Positions 1 to 5,703 of a stretch of DNA of 8,150 bases are shown here, in pieces. Position 1 is the stretch's first letter, and each line of letters begins with the position of its first letter. The position numbers and the translations under genes are program-made. Under the pieces are notes generated by a model, which was given only the letters and a program-made list of their open reading frames with translations, was not told where the DNA came from and did not search any database. Origin of the DNA: Candidatus Zixiibacteriota bacterium (GTDB lineage Bacteria > Zixibacteria > MSB-5A5 > SM1-73); NCBI GenBank assembly GCA_022866585.1, contig JALHUP010000251.1:1-8150 (forward strand), read 5' to 3'.

Positions 1-7
1 CGGTATA

Positions 8-37
8 GAGATTGCTTCGCTATCGCTCGCAATGACA
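8..37. repeat. Dispersed palindromic repeat of the 'TCATTGCGAGC...GAAGCAATCTC' type
   Basis: The segment reads GAGATTGC, a TCGC-rich centre, then GCAATGACA. ATTGC (11-15) and GCAAT (29-33) form the inverted ends, and the centre contains TCGC direct repeats. Read on the minus strand it matches the well-known intergenic repeat that begins TCATTGCGAGC and ends GAAGCAATCTC, which is seen in many bacterial genomes. It ends about 30 bases before the NHL gene and shows no coding potential. Its function is unknown; identification is by memory of the motif. Confidence 0.6.
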
Positions 38-67
38 ATGTAAAATTCTCCAGTGCGTTTGCTATAG

Positions 68-1084
68 TTGTATTCCAGTTTCGCCAAGAAGAAATTGAGA
101 AGATATAAATTCCTGTTAATTATCTTATTTCTTTTCTTCAGATGCGCCTCCACTGGTTTTGTCCCGCAAAGCGGGATCCCCAGCCCCCAAAAAACCATCA
201 CTCAAGGTTCGGTCAAAGGCTTAAAGCCTATGGGAATTATAGGGGAAACCAAGCTTGGATCCTCCTTTCTTTCCCATCCCACCGGAATTGCCATTGATCC
301 TCAAGGGAACTTATTCATTGCCGACACGGACAACGATAGGGTGGTGAAGTGTGATGGGGAGGGAAACTTTCTCAAAGAGACGGGAGGATTCGGATGGGAG
401 GAGGGACAATTTAATCGTCCTACTTTCATAACCACGGACAATGGTCTGAACATCTATGTAGCGGATACCCAGAACAAAAGGGTGCAAAGGTTCGATAGAA
501 ATTTGAATTTCATTTCTACGATCCCCGCCTATGGCGGGATCTCCGACAAGATCGAATTAAGTGACGATTTTTCCGGCTTCGGTTTGTTAGAGGGGATAGC
601 AGTTACCTCAGCAGGGGAACTTCTTTTGTCCGACATCGAAGACGATTGTGTGATTAAATTGGATAATTTCTATGCTTACAGCCGAACCTTCGGTGGGTTT
701 GGGTATGGAGGGGGAAGCTTGCTCGATCCCTTGGGAATTTCTGTGGACCGAAAAGGAAATGTTTATGTGGCAGACTCGCAGAATGACAGAGTAGCGATCT
801 ATGATCTTTTTGGCAATTTCTTAAAAAGTCTGGGAGAGACAACATTGAGAAAGCCAGGTGGGGTCACGGTTGGTGAAGATGGCTTAATCTATGTGGCAAA
901 TACGGAAAAGAACAGCATCGCCATCTTTAATCCCGAGGGGAATTTAGTATTAGAATATGGAACTTGGGGATCAGGAATGGGAAATTTTTCGAAGCCGACT
1001 GACCTTAAATTGGGAAGAGATAACAAACTATCCGTGGTCGATTCTGGAAACAATCGGATTTGCGTGTTTGAGATTCTGAGATAA
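68..1084 (+). CDS. Exported NHL-repeat six-bladed beta-propeller protein, possible lipoprotein
   Basis: The 338-residue product starts with a basic stretch (KKKLRRYK) and a hydrophobic segment at about residues 15-25 ending in FFRC (Cys26), so it is exported. Cys26 could be a lipid-anchored cysteine, but Arg just before it is atypical for a lipobox. Six NHL-type units follow, with cores near residues 71-103, 118-149, 175-205, 221-252, 263-296 and 310-336. Each has a 'P-GIA(V/I)-G-L(Y/F)(I/V)AD-N-RV-F-GNF' pattern, for example IADTDNDRV, VADTQNKRV and VADSQNDRV. NHL propellers usually bind proteins or other ligands; no catalytic site is evident and the ligand cannot be named. The start is uncertain: TTG at 68 directly follows an in-frame TAG, TTG at 95 would also keep the signal segment, and neither has a good Shine-Dalgarno. 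Two palindromes lie in the gene, one just after the signal region and one in the linker before blade 3, which is about ten residues longer than the other linkers. Confidence 0.85.
   Translation: MYSSFAKKKLRRYKFLLIILFLFFRCASTGFVPQSGIPSPQKTITQGSVKGLKPMGIIGETKLGSSFLSHPTGIAIDPQGNLFIADTDNDRVVKCDGEGNFLKETGGFGWEEGQFNRPTFITTDNGLNIYVADTQNKRVQRFDRNLNFISTIPAYGGISDKIELSDDFSGFGLLEGIAVTSAGELLLSDIEDDCVIKLDNFYAYSRTFGGFGYGGGSLLDPLGISVDRKGNVYVADSQNDRVAIYDLFGNFLKSLGETTLRKPGGVTVGEDGLIYVANTEKNSIAIFNPEGNLVLEYGTWGSGMGNFSKPTDLKLGRDNKLSVVDSGNNRICVFEILR
162..176. repeat. Short palindrome inside the NHL gene (copy 1)
   Basis: TCCCGC (162-167), AAA, GCGGGA (171-176) is a perfect 6-bp inverted repeat followed by TCC. 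It encodes residues V32-I37 (VPQSGI), right after the predicted signal segment in a low-constraint region. The CCCGC core begins at codon position 3. It shares its core and the trailing GCGGGAT with the copies at 520-541, 1147-1163 and 6115-6137. Confidence 0.6.
520..541. repeat. Short palindrome inside the NHL gene (copy 2)
   Basis: CCCGCC (524-529), TAT, GGCGGG (533-538) form a perfect 6-bp inverted repeat. GAT on the left and ATC on the right extend it, with one extra C on the left arm. It encodes IPAYGGI (residues 152-158), with the core starting at codon position 1. It falls in the loop between blades 2 and 3, the only linker in the propeller that is clearly lengthened, as expected for an insertion tolerated by the fold. 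Confidence 0.65.
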
Positions 1085-1135
1085 AACTTAAAGTTGAGAG
1101 TTCAGATTATGCAAGTTAAAATAATCGTTGGTTCG

Positions 1136-1213
1136 GGGTGCCCTTCTCCCGCCAAAGGCGGGATAAAGGATGAATCCGTTACCGTAAAGCATCGTTTTCG
1201 GACAAGGGCATCC
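1136..1213. repeat. Branched inverted repeat in the gap between the NHL and HIT genes
   Basis: The 188-base gap 1085-1272 holds no convincing gene. An outer stem pairs GGGTGCCCTT (1136-1145) with AAGGGCATCC (1204-1213), ten pairs with one G-T wobble. Inside is a perfect hairpin, TCCCGCC-AAA-GGCGGGA (1147-1163), carrying the same core as the palindromes inside genes, plus a weaker pairing of TCCG (1175-1178) with CGGA (1199-1202). The stretch TCCGTTACCGTAAAG (1175-1189) recurs with one mismatch at 1937-1951. No T-run follows, so it does not look like a terminator. Confidence 0.6.
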
Positions 1214-1260
1214 GCGATGAACGTGAATCCAGAGGTGCTAGCCGAAACAATATCAAAAAA

Positions 1261-1264
1261 GGAG
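1261..1264 (+). promoter_or_regulatory. Shine-Dalgarno of the HIT gene
   Basis: GGAG at 1261-1264, in the context AAAAAAGGAGAT, lies eight bases before the ATG at 1273. It is the only clear ribosome binding site in the window, since the other four genes show weak or no complementarity at this position, and it fixes the HIT start. Confidence 0.7.
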
Positions 1265-1272
1265 ATATCAAA

Positions 1273-1716
1273 ATGAAAGAGCATAAGTCTGAATGCGTGT
1301 TTTGTAAAGATATTGATACAAGTTTTAAAAGAAAGCGTCCTCAGTGGATAGCCGACCTGCAGGTTTCAACTGCGATTCTCTGTACTAATCAGATATGTCG
1401 AGGTTATACCATTCTTATTTATAATAAGGCTCATATCACTGAACTCTTTCAGTTGGAAAGGGAAGATCGAATAGCATACTCAGAGGATTTAGTTAACGTA
1501 GCAAAAGCCATATATGATGCTTATCATCCCCATAAGATGAACTATGAGCTTTTAGGCAACATTTTACCTCACCTGCATTGGCATATTATTCCTCGTCTGA
1601 AGACAGATCCAATCGAGCTACATTGGCCCATCTGGGGCAAGGACTATGCTGAGGTCAAACTATCTGATGACCAGTACCGTGAGATAGTTGAAGAGATAAG
1701 AATGTATCTTTCGTGA
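1273..1716 (+). CDS. HIT-family nucleotide-binding hydrolase/transferase
   Basis: The 147-residue product has the length of a single-domain HIT protein and is cytosolic. The histidine triad is intact as HLHWHIIPR at residues 100-108, with His100, His102 and His104; His102 sits at the position of the family's catalytic nucleotide-attacking histidine. The upstream LLGN (residues 93-96) supplies the usual conserved asparagine. An N-terminal CVFC (Cys8, Cys11) resembles the zinc-type CxxC found in many HIT proteins. Family members hydrolyse or transfer nucleoside phosphates, including AMP-lysine type phosphoramidates and dinucleoside polyphosphates; the substrate cannot be read from sequence. The ATG is supported by GGAG eight bases upstream. 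Unlike its neighbours the gene uses mainly CGN arginine codons (five of eight), and it is flanked by two inverted-repeat blocks that share sequence. It may be an insertion rather than a functional partner of the envelope genes. Confidence 0.93.
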   Translation: MKEHKSECVFCKDIDTSFKRKRPQWIADLQVSTAILCTNQICRGYTILIYNKAHITELFQLEREDRIAYSEDLVNVAKAIYDAYHPHKMNYELLGNILPHLHWHIIPRLKTDPIELHWPIWGKDYAEVKLSDDQYREIVEEIRMYLS

Positions 1717-1812
1717 ATGGAAAATCAAATCGAAAATAACAAGGTGAAACAGAGGAAATGGTCCAAAGCATCCAATGAAATTGGCGAGATTGCATTTCAA
1801 AAAGTTAATTGA
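1717..1812 (+). CDS. Possible 31-residue small ORF abutting the HIT gene
   Basis: An ATG directly follows the HIT stop codon (TGA-ATG), so translation could restart there, and the frame stays open for 31 codons. The predicted peptide is polar and basic in its first half (KVKQRKWSKASNE) with no signal or membrane segment. I do not recognise it. It may be the surviving start of a gene cut off by the repeat block beginning at 1841, or simply a chance frame in AT-rich spacer. Only position and composition support it. Confidence 0.18.
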   Translation: MENQIENNKVKQRKWSKASNEIGEIAFQKVN

Positions 1813-1840
1813 GAGATAAACTGAAGGATTATTCAAAAAA

Positions 1841-1909
1841 TGTGGCGGGGTAATCCCGCCCTTCGGGTCTGAGCCCCTCAAGGTCGAAGACCAAAGGCGG
1901 GACGCCACA
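1841..1909. repeat. Nested inverted repeat upstream of the large barrel gene
   Basis: TGTGGCG (1841-1847) pairs with CGCCACA (1903-1909) as the closing stem. Within it CCCGCC (1855-1860) pairs with GGCGGG (1896-1901), and GGTCT (1866-1870) pairs with AGACC (1888-1892). GGCGGG (1844-1849) can also pair with CCCGCC at 1855-1860, giving an alternative fold. The CCCGCC/GGCGGG arms are those of the short palindrome, here separated by about 35 bases, as if another sequence had been inserted into the loop. No T-tract follows. Confidence 0.6.
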
Positions 1910-1919
1910 ACAGTCTCGT

Positions 1920-1946
1920 TGGTAACGGACACCTTGTCCGTTACCA
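1920..1946. repeat. Perfect 12-bp inverted repeat next to the large barrel gene
   Basis: TGGTAACGGACA (1920-1931), CCT, TGTCCGTTACCA (1935-1946) is a perfect hairpin with a three-base loop. It lies just before GTG 1951 and about 60 bases before the preferred ATG at 2005. Its right arm and the following TAAAG recur at 1175-1189. The related minus-strand sequence CGGACAAGG...TCCG also appears at 1199-1214, so the two gaps around the HIT gene share an element. With no T-run a terminator is unlikely; a dispersed repeat or an mRNA leader hairpin fits better. Confidence 0.65.
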
Positions 1947-2004
1947 TAAAGTGTCATGGGCGAGTGTCTCCTTGACGAACGATAAATTTAGAGTTTCGAA
2001 AAAG

Positions 2005-5000
2005 ATGCTAACCAGTGCAAAAAATTGGCGAAGAACCATCCTGTTACTATTCTTTCTTTTAAATAATTGTCAACACTGTCTTTCGCAAAATAATACAGAC
2101 TCAAATTTCGTCCAAAACATTCAAATTTATCTTGTCGGGGATGGTCGCACGGTTTTATACCAACTTGGGGATTATTACATTTTGGAGGGGTCAGAAAAGG
2201 TCAAAAAAGTCGTGCCAGGTGACGGAAATGGTTCTTCCCTTGAAAGAGATAAGGATTATACTTTTGATTATAACAATGGACTTATAACTTTCCCCACTCC
2301 CTTGTCTAACCAGGACAGCCTTTGGGTGAGCTATCAGAAACTTAACTTGAATTTGAGAAAAAAATATTTTCACAGGGAGCTGGTTTATTCAACCCAGGAC
2401 GGGTCCTTTGGACAAAATGATGAGTCGGAAAGTCAAATTATTCCTAAAACCAAAGAGCGGGATTTTGCGTTTAACAGAGAAAAACTCCCATCCGATTTTA
2501 TTCTTTCCGGAAGCAAGACCTTCTCGTTCGAGGTGGGATCAAAAACGGATCCCTCCTTAAGACAGGGGCTTTCGCTTTCTGCAAGGGGGAATATGAGCGA
2601 AAACCTCGAGGTATCTCTCCTTCTCTCGGATCAAAATGTCCCGGTCACCTCTCAGGGAACCACTAAGAGATTGGAGGAGTTGGACAAGGTTCTAATCCAG
2701 GTCAAATCCCCTAATTTTACCGGTATCTTGGGGGATTATGATCTTAAGCTTTCTGGGTCCCAGTTTTCCCTTTATGAGAAAAAATTGAAAGGGGTAAGGG
2801 GAGAAGCAAATGTGGGAGACAATTTCTTTTCGGCGGCTTTGGCTTCCTCCAAAGGGGAATATTTTTCCAACAGATTTCAGGGTGTGGAAAACAAGCAAGG
2901 TCATTATCAGCTCAAGGGTAAAAAAGGAGAGACCGGCATTATGATTCTGCCGGGAACTGAAAGGGTATGGGTAGATGGAAAAGAGATGCAAAGGGGTTCG
3001 GATAATGATTATGCCATCGACTACAGCAAAGGCAGTATCCAGTTTACCCCTCACCAATTGATCACCGCAGATTCACGCATAAGCGTGGATTTCGAATACT
3101 CAGTGGAGAACTACCAAAGAGACTTTTACGATGGAAGTCTGGGCACAAAATTTTTTGATGGAAAACTTGAGTTCAAAGCTACAGGAATAAATGAAAAAGA
3201 TAATCAGGATCATCCCCTTTCTTTTGCGCTATCCTCAGAGGACAGAAACATATTAAGCCGGGCGGGCAATGATATTTTTAAAGCAGACAAAGATGGAGCA
3301 GAATTTGTGGGAGAGGGCAAAGGCGATTATAATTTAGCTTATGATTCGTTAGGTAATCCTTATTATCAATATGTGGGGAGTGATTCAGGTTCTTACCAGG
3401 TTTCCTTTTCCTGGGTGGGAGAAGGTAAGGGGAGTTATCAATATAAAGGTGGAGGGATTTACTTTTATGTCTATCCGAGCAACGGCGATTTTTTGCCAAA
3501 AATCCTTTTGCCTTTGCCCCAAAGTCATTCTTTGTTCGATTTTGCTTTATCTTTTTTGCCCACCCATGCGTTCAATGCCCAAATAGAATGGGCAAAAAGT
3601 AAAAAGGACTTAAATACCTTCTCCTCCAAAGATGACCAGAATAATTGGGGTGACGCTTTTTTTCTAAAGTCGGTTTATGAAAACAACGATTTGGGACTCA
3701 CTCAATTGAAATTGGAGGGAGTTTATAGATTTTTGAAAAAGGATTTTTCCCCTTTCGGTCGGGTCGATTTCGTGGAGAAAGAGAGGCTATGGGACCTGCC
3801 CGATGATTCTCTTCAGGCAAACGAGGAGACTTATCAATTCAACGGGGTCATCTCTCCTACTAAATCGATTTTTTTAAATCTCGATTATGGAAAATTAAAC
3901 TTAGAGAAAGCATTCAAATCACAAAGACAAAAGCTGGGTCTGGAACTTTTCCCCGCAAACTGGATTTCGGCTAAAGCAAAAACGGAGAGGATTGAAAGTA
4001 AAAGATTCGATCAAGGAAATCTAAACACCGAAGGCAAATGGATTAAGAATCAATTTTCTTTGAATCATAGAATTTCCAAGCTTTCAACCACATGGGGTTG
4101 GGAGCAGGAGAAAAAAAACACGTTCAACTCTGGGATGATTACCGATGGAGCTAAATTCAATCAGTTAAGCAGTGAGTTTTCTTTGGAACAGTTAAATGAG
4201 ATAAAAGCCTCCACCGAGTTGATTTATCGGAAGGACGATAAATTTGAAAAGTGGTGGAGAGACGAATCTTTCTCCTATATCTGGCGTAATCGGTTATCCC
4301 TTAGAGACTACAAAAAGATGCTCTCCGCTGATCTGGAATTCGTGAGAAGGATCAAAAAATATGCGAAGCGTCTTGACGATAAAGAGTTACCTGGGGTTGA
4401 TACCAAAGAAAACTTGCTCTCAACCCGTTTGGATTTTTATCCTCCCAGCCAGATTATCAATCTCAAATTTTACCATTCACAAAATCAAATTCACTCGGCC
4501 CAAAGGGTGGATACTTACGTAGATGTGGGTGAAGGAAAAGGGGAATATGGATATGAGGATGGGGAGTATGTCCCAGATCCAGATGGCAACTTTATCTTGG
4601 TAACTGAATGGGTGGGAGACTTTGCTCCCTCTTTAGATTTGAACAAAAGCATCAGACTTATCTTTTCGCCTTACAAAATGGCATCCAGAAGAAATGCAAA
4701 CTCCTTTTGGTCCCGATTGGGCGAAATCTTCTCCACAGACTCCTTTATAAGTCTCTCAGGAAAATTTGGAGGTAATGAAAACTGGACCTCCTATTTTCTT
4801 TATCCTCTAAACAAAATCCCTGATGATACGGTTTTGTCCCAAAATTTTACGATGAGGCACGATCTATATCTTTTGCCCGATTATAGGAGACTTAATTTCA
4901 GATTGAGGTGGGAAAAAGAGGAAGATGAAAACAATTTGCTCTCTTTAGGTGGGGAAAAGGAAAAAGTCATAAGAAAAAAACTTTTGATTAAATCCTTCTT

Positions 5001-5475
5001 TTCACCCCGTTATCTTTTTGAGTCTGAGCTTGAGGATGAAAAGCAAACAAAAAGTTGGGGCGGTAATTTAAAGTATCTAATAAACGGAAAAGCTTTCAAG
5101 ATGAACCTTACCCAAAAGAGATCAAATGCTTTAGAGTTGAGCCTTTCCACAGAGTATAAAAGGAGCGAAGAGAAGATACAAAAATTACGTGCCAACTTTT
5201 TTTCCCTTTCGCCGGAGCTTTTGTGGTCGCTTTTCTCTTATGGAAGATTAAAGGCCCAATTCAAATGGACCCACTTAAGTTCTTCTCTTAAAGAAAAAGG
5301 GTTGCCCTATCAGGTGAGTGAAGGAAAAAGGAAAGGCGAAAACTACGACTGGCATTTTTTCTTTGACTATAAATTTAATCAATATATTACCTCCTCGATT
5401 ATTTACAGTGGTGAAAAAGAGCCAGGGATTAAAACTGAACATACTGGCAAAATGGAGGTAAAGGCATATTTTTAG
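2005..5475 (+). CDS. Large outer-membrane beta-barrel protein of unknown function
   Basis: The frame is open from GTG 1951, but ATG 2005 gives a normal signal peptide (KNWRR, then TILLLFFLL) and avoids codons next to the hairpin; this start gives 1156 residues. Two related beta-modules occur near residues 78-117 and 319-357, each with 'DY-(T/A)-(F/I)DY-G-I-F', the pattern of a folded extracellular or periplasmic domain. Between them lies a strongly patterned block with SDQN (208-211), GTT (218-220), LEELDK (223-228) and LGD (242-244). Three GEGKG motifs lie at 436-440, 472-476 and 842-846, the last followed by VPDPDG (856-861). The remaining C-terminal half is alternating polar/aromatic strands ending in MEVKAYF, whose terminal Phe fits a BAM beta-signal. 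I associate this architecture with hypothetical surface proteins of FCB-group candidate phyla, with a loose likeness to SprA-type proteins; the function is not known. The next gene is an Omp85 protein, a plausible assembly factor or partner. Confidence 0.8.
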   Translation: MLTSAKNWRRTILLLFFLLNNCQHCLSQNNTDSNFVQNIQIYLVGDGRTVLYQLGDYYILEGSEKVKKVVPGDGNGSSLERDKDYTFDYNNGLITFPTPLSNQDSLWVSYQKLNLNLRKKYFHRELVYSTQDGSFGQNDESESQIIPKTKERDFAFNREKLPSDFILSGSKTFSFEVGSKTDPSLRQGLSLSARGNMSENLEVSLLLSDQNVPVTSQGTTKRLEELDKVLIQVKSPNFTGILGDYDLKLSGSQFSLYEKKLKGVRGEANVGDNFFSAALASSKGEYFSNRFQGVENKQGHYQLKGKKGETGIMILPGTERVWVDGKEMQRGSDNDYAIDYSKGSIQFTPHQLITADSRISVDFEYSVENYQRDFYDGSLGTKFFDGKLEFKATGINEKDNQDHPLSFALSSEDRNILSRAGNDIFKADKDGAEFVGEGKGDYNLAYDSLGNPYYQYVGSDSGSYQVSFSWVGEGKGSYQYKGGGIYFYVYPSNGDFLPKILLPLPQSHSLFDFALSFLPTHAFNAQIEWAKSKKDLNTFSSKDDQNNWGDAFFLKSVYENNDLGLTQLKLEGVYRFLKKDFSPFGRVDFVEKERLWDLPDDSLQANEETYQFNGVISPTKSIFLNLDYGKLNLEKAFKSQRQKLGLELFPANWISAKAKTERIESKRFDQGNLNTEGKWIKNQFSLNHRISKLSTTWGWEQEKKNTFNSGMITDGAKFNQLSSEFSLEQLNEIKASTELIYRKDDKFEKWWRDESFSYIWRNRLSLRDYKKMLSADLEFVRRIKKYAKRLDDKELPGVDTKENLLSTRLDFYPPSQIINLKFYHSQNQIHSAQRVDTYVDVGEGKGEYGYEDGEYVPDPDGNFILVTEWVGDFAPSLDLNKSIRLIFSPYKMASRRNANSFWSRLGEIFSTDSFISLSGKFGGNENWTSYFLYPLNKIPDDTVLSQNFTMRHDLYLLPDYRRLNFRLRWEKEEDENNLLSLGGEKEKVIRKKLLIKSFFSPRYLFESELEDEKQTKSWGGNLKYLINGKAFKMNLTQKRSNALELSLSTEYKRSEEKIQKLRANFFSLSPELLWSLFSYGRLKAQFKWTHLSSSLKEKGLPYQVSEGKRKGENYDWHFFFDYKFNQYITSSIIYSGEKEPGIKTEHTGKMEVKAYF

Positions 5476-5482
5476 TGTTAAG

Positions 5483-5518
5483 AGAACGGTCAACGGATTG
5501 AACGGATAGAGCGGATTA
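5483..5518 (+). repeat. Short 9-bp tandem repeat
   Basis: After a partial unit (AGAACGGTC, 5483-5491) come AACGGATTG (5492-5500), AACGGATAG (5501-5509) and AGCGGATTA (5510-5518). These are three nine-base units with one to three differences. They sit just after the barrel gene stop at 5475, with no reading frame or known binding site attached. Confidence 0.55.
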
Positions 5519-5531
5519 TGAAAAACGGTAG

Positions 5532-5547
5532 ACGCCCGTATGGGCGT
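5532..5547. repeat. Hairpin upstream of the Omp85 gene
   Basis: ACGCCC (5532-5537), GTAT, GGGCGT (5542-5547) is a perfect 6-bp stem with a four-base loop. It is the first of three adjacent structures in the 228-base gap 5476-5703, which otherwise holds no convincing gene. Confidence 0.55.
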
Positions 5548-5553
5548 TCCTTG

Positions 5554-5597
5554 TTGGTCGGGAGGGCCCTTCAGGATGAACCCTCACCCCCGACCAA
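5554..5597. repeat. Long hairpin upstream of the Omp85 gene
   Basis: TTGGTCGGG (5554-5562) pairs perfectly with CCCGACCAA (5589-5597). The stem continues with AGGG (5563-5566) against CCCT (5581-5584) after a four-base bulge. The loop contains TTCAGGATGAA. It resembles a dispersed intergenic repeat rather than a regulatory site, and no T-run follows. Confidence 0.6.
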
Positions 5598-5599
5598 AG

Positions 5600-5646
5600 C
5601 GCGTAGCCAGGGCTTCACGCCTTGGCACTCGTTGGGTGCCTACGCG
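5600..5646. repeat. Inverted repeat able to fold with inner hairpins, upstream of the Omp85 gene
   Basis: The closing stem is CGCGTAG (5600-5606) with CTACGCG (5640-5646), a perfect 7 bp. Inside, GCCAGGGC (5606-5613) pairs with GCCTTGGC (5619-5626) with one G-T wobble. GGCAC (5624-5628) can pair with GTGCC (5636-5640), sharing a few bases with the first hairpin, so the two inner hairpins compete or trim each other. The layout recalls the structure at 7377-7424, though the sequence differs. Confidence 0.55.
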
Positions 5647-5703
5647 GAACTTATCAAAAAAACGCAAAAGTTTGTTATGGAAATAAAGCTCAAAACTATG
5701 TCA

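Noticed and set aside
32..68. Sigma-70 promoter before the NHL gene (ATGACA ... TATAGT)
   Set aside because: The two boxes are about 25 bases apart, too far for a standard promoter, and the first lies within the dispersed repeat.
1094..1276. 60-codon frame before the HIT gene whose stop overlaps the HIT start (ATGA)
   Set aside because: Most of it is the inverted-repeat block 1136-1213, including the CCCGCCAAAGGCGGG hairpin. It starts with TTG, has no recognisable domain, and its end is explained by the HIT ribosome binding site region.
1920..1946. Rho-independent terminator after the HIT gene
   Set aside because: The 12-bp stem is perfect but is followed by TAAAG, not a T-run, and related sequence recurs at 1175-1189, so a dispersed repeat is more likely.
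2692..3057. 121-codon minus-strand frame inside the large barrel gene
   Set aside because: It is antisense to the most conserved part of the barrel protein and has no recognisable features of its own.
5483..5646. CRISPR array
   Set aside because: The repeats are nine bases with no spacers, and the inverted repeats next to them are all different; no cas gene is nearby.
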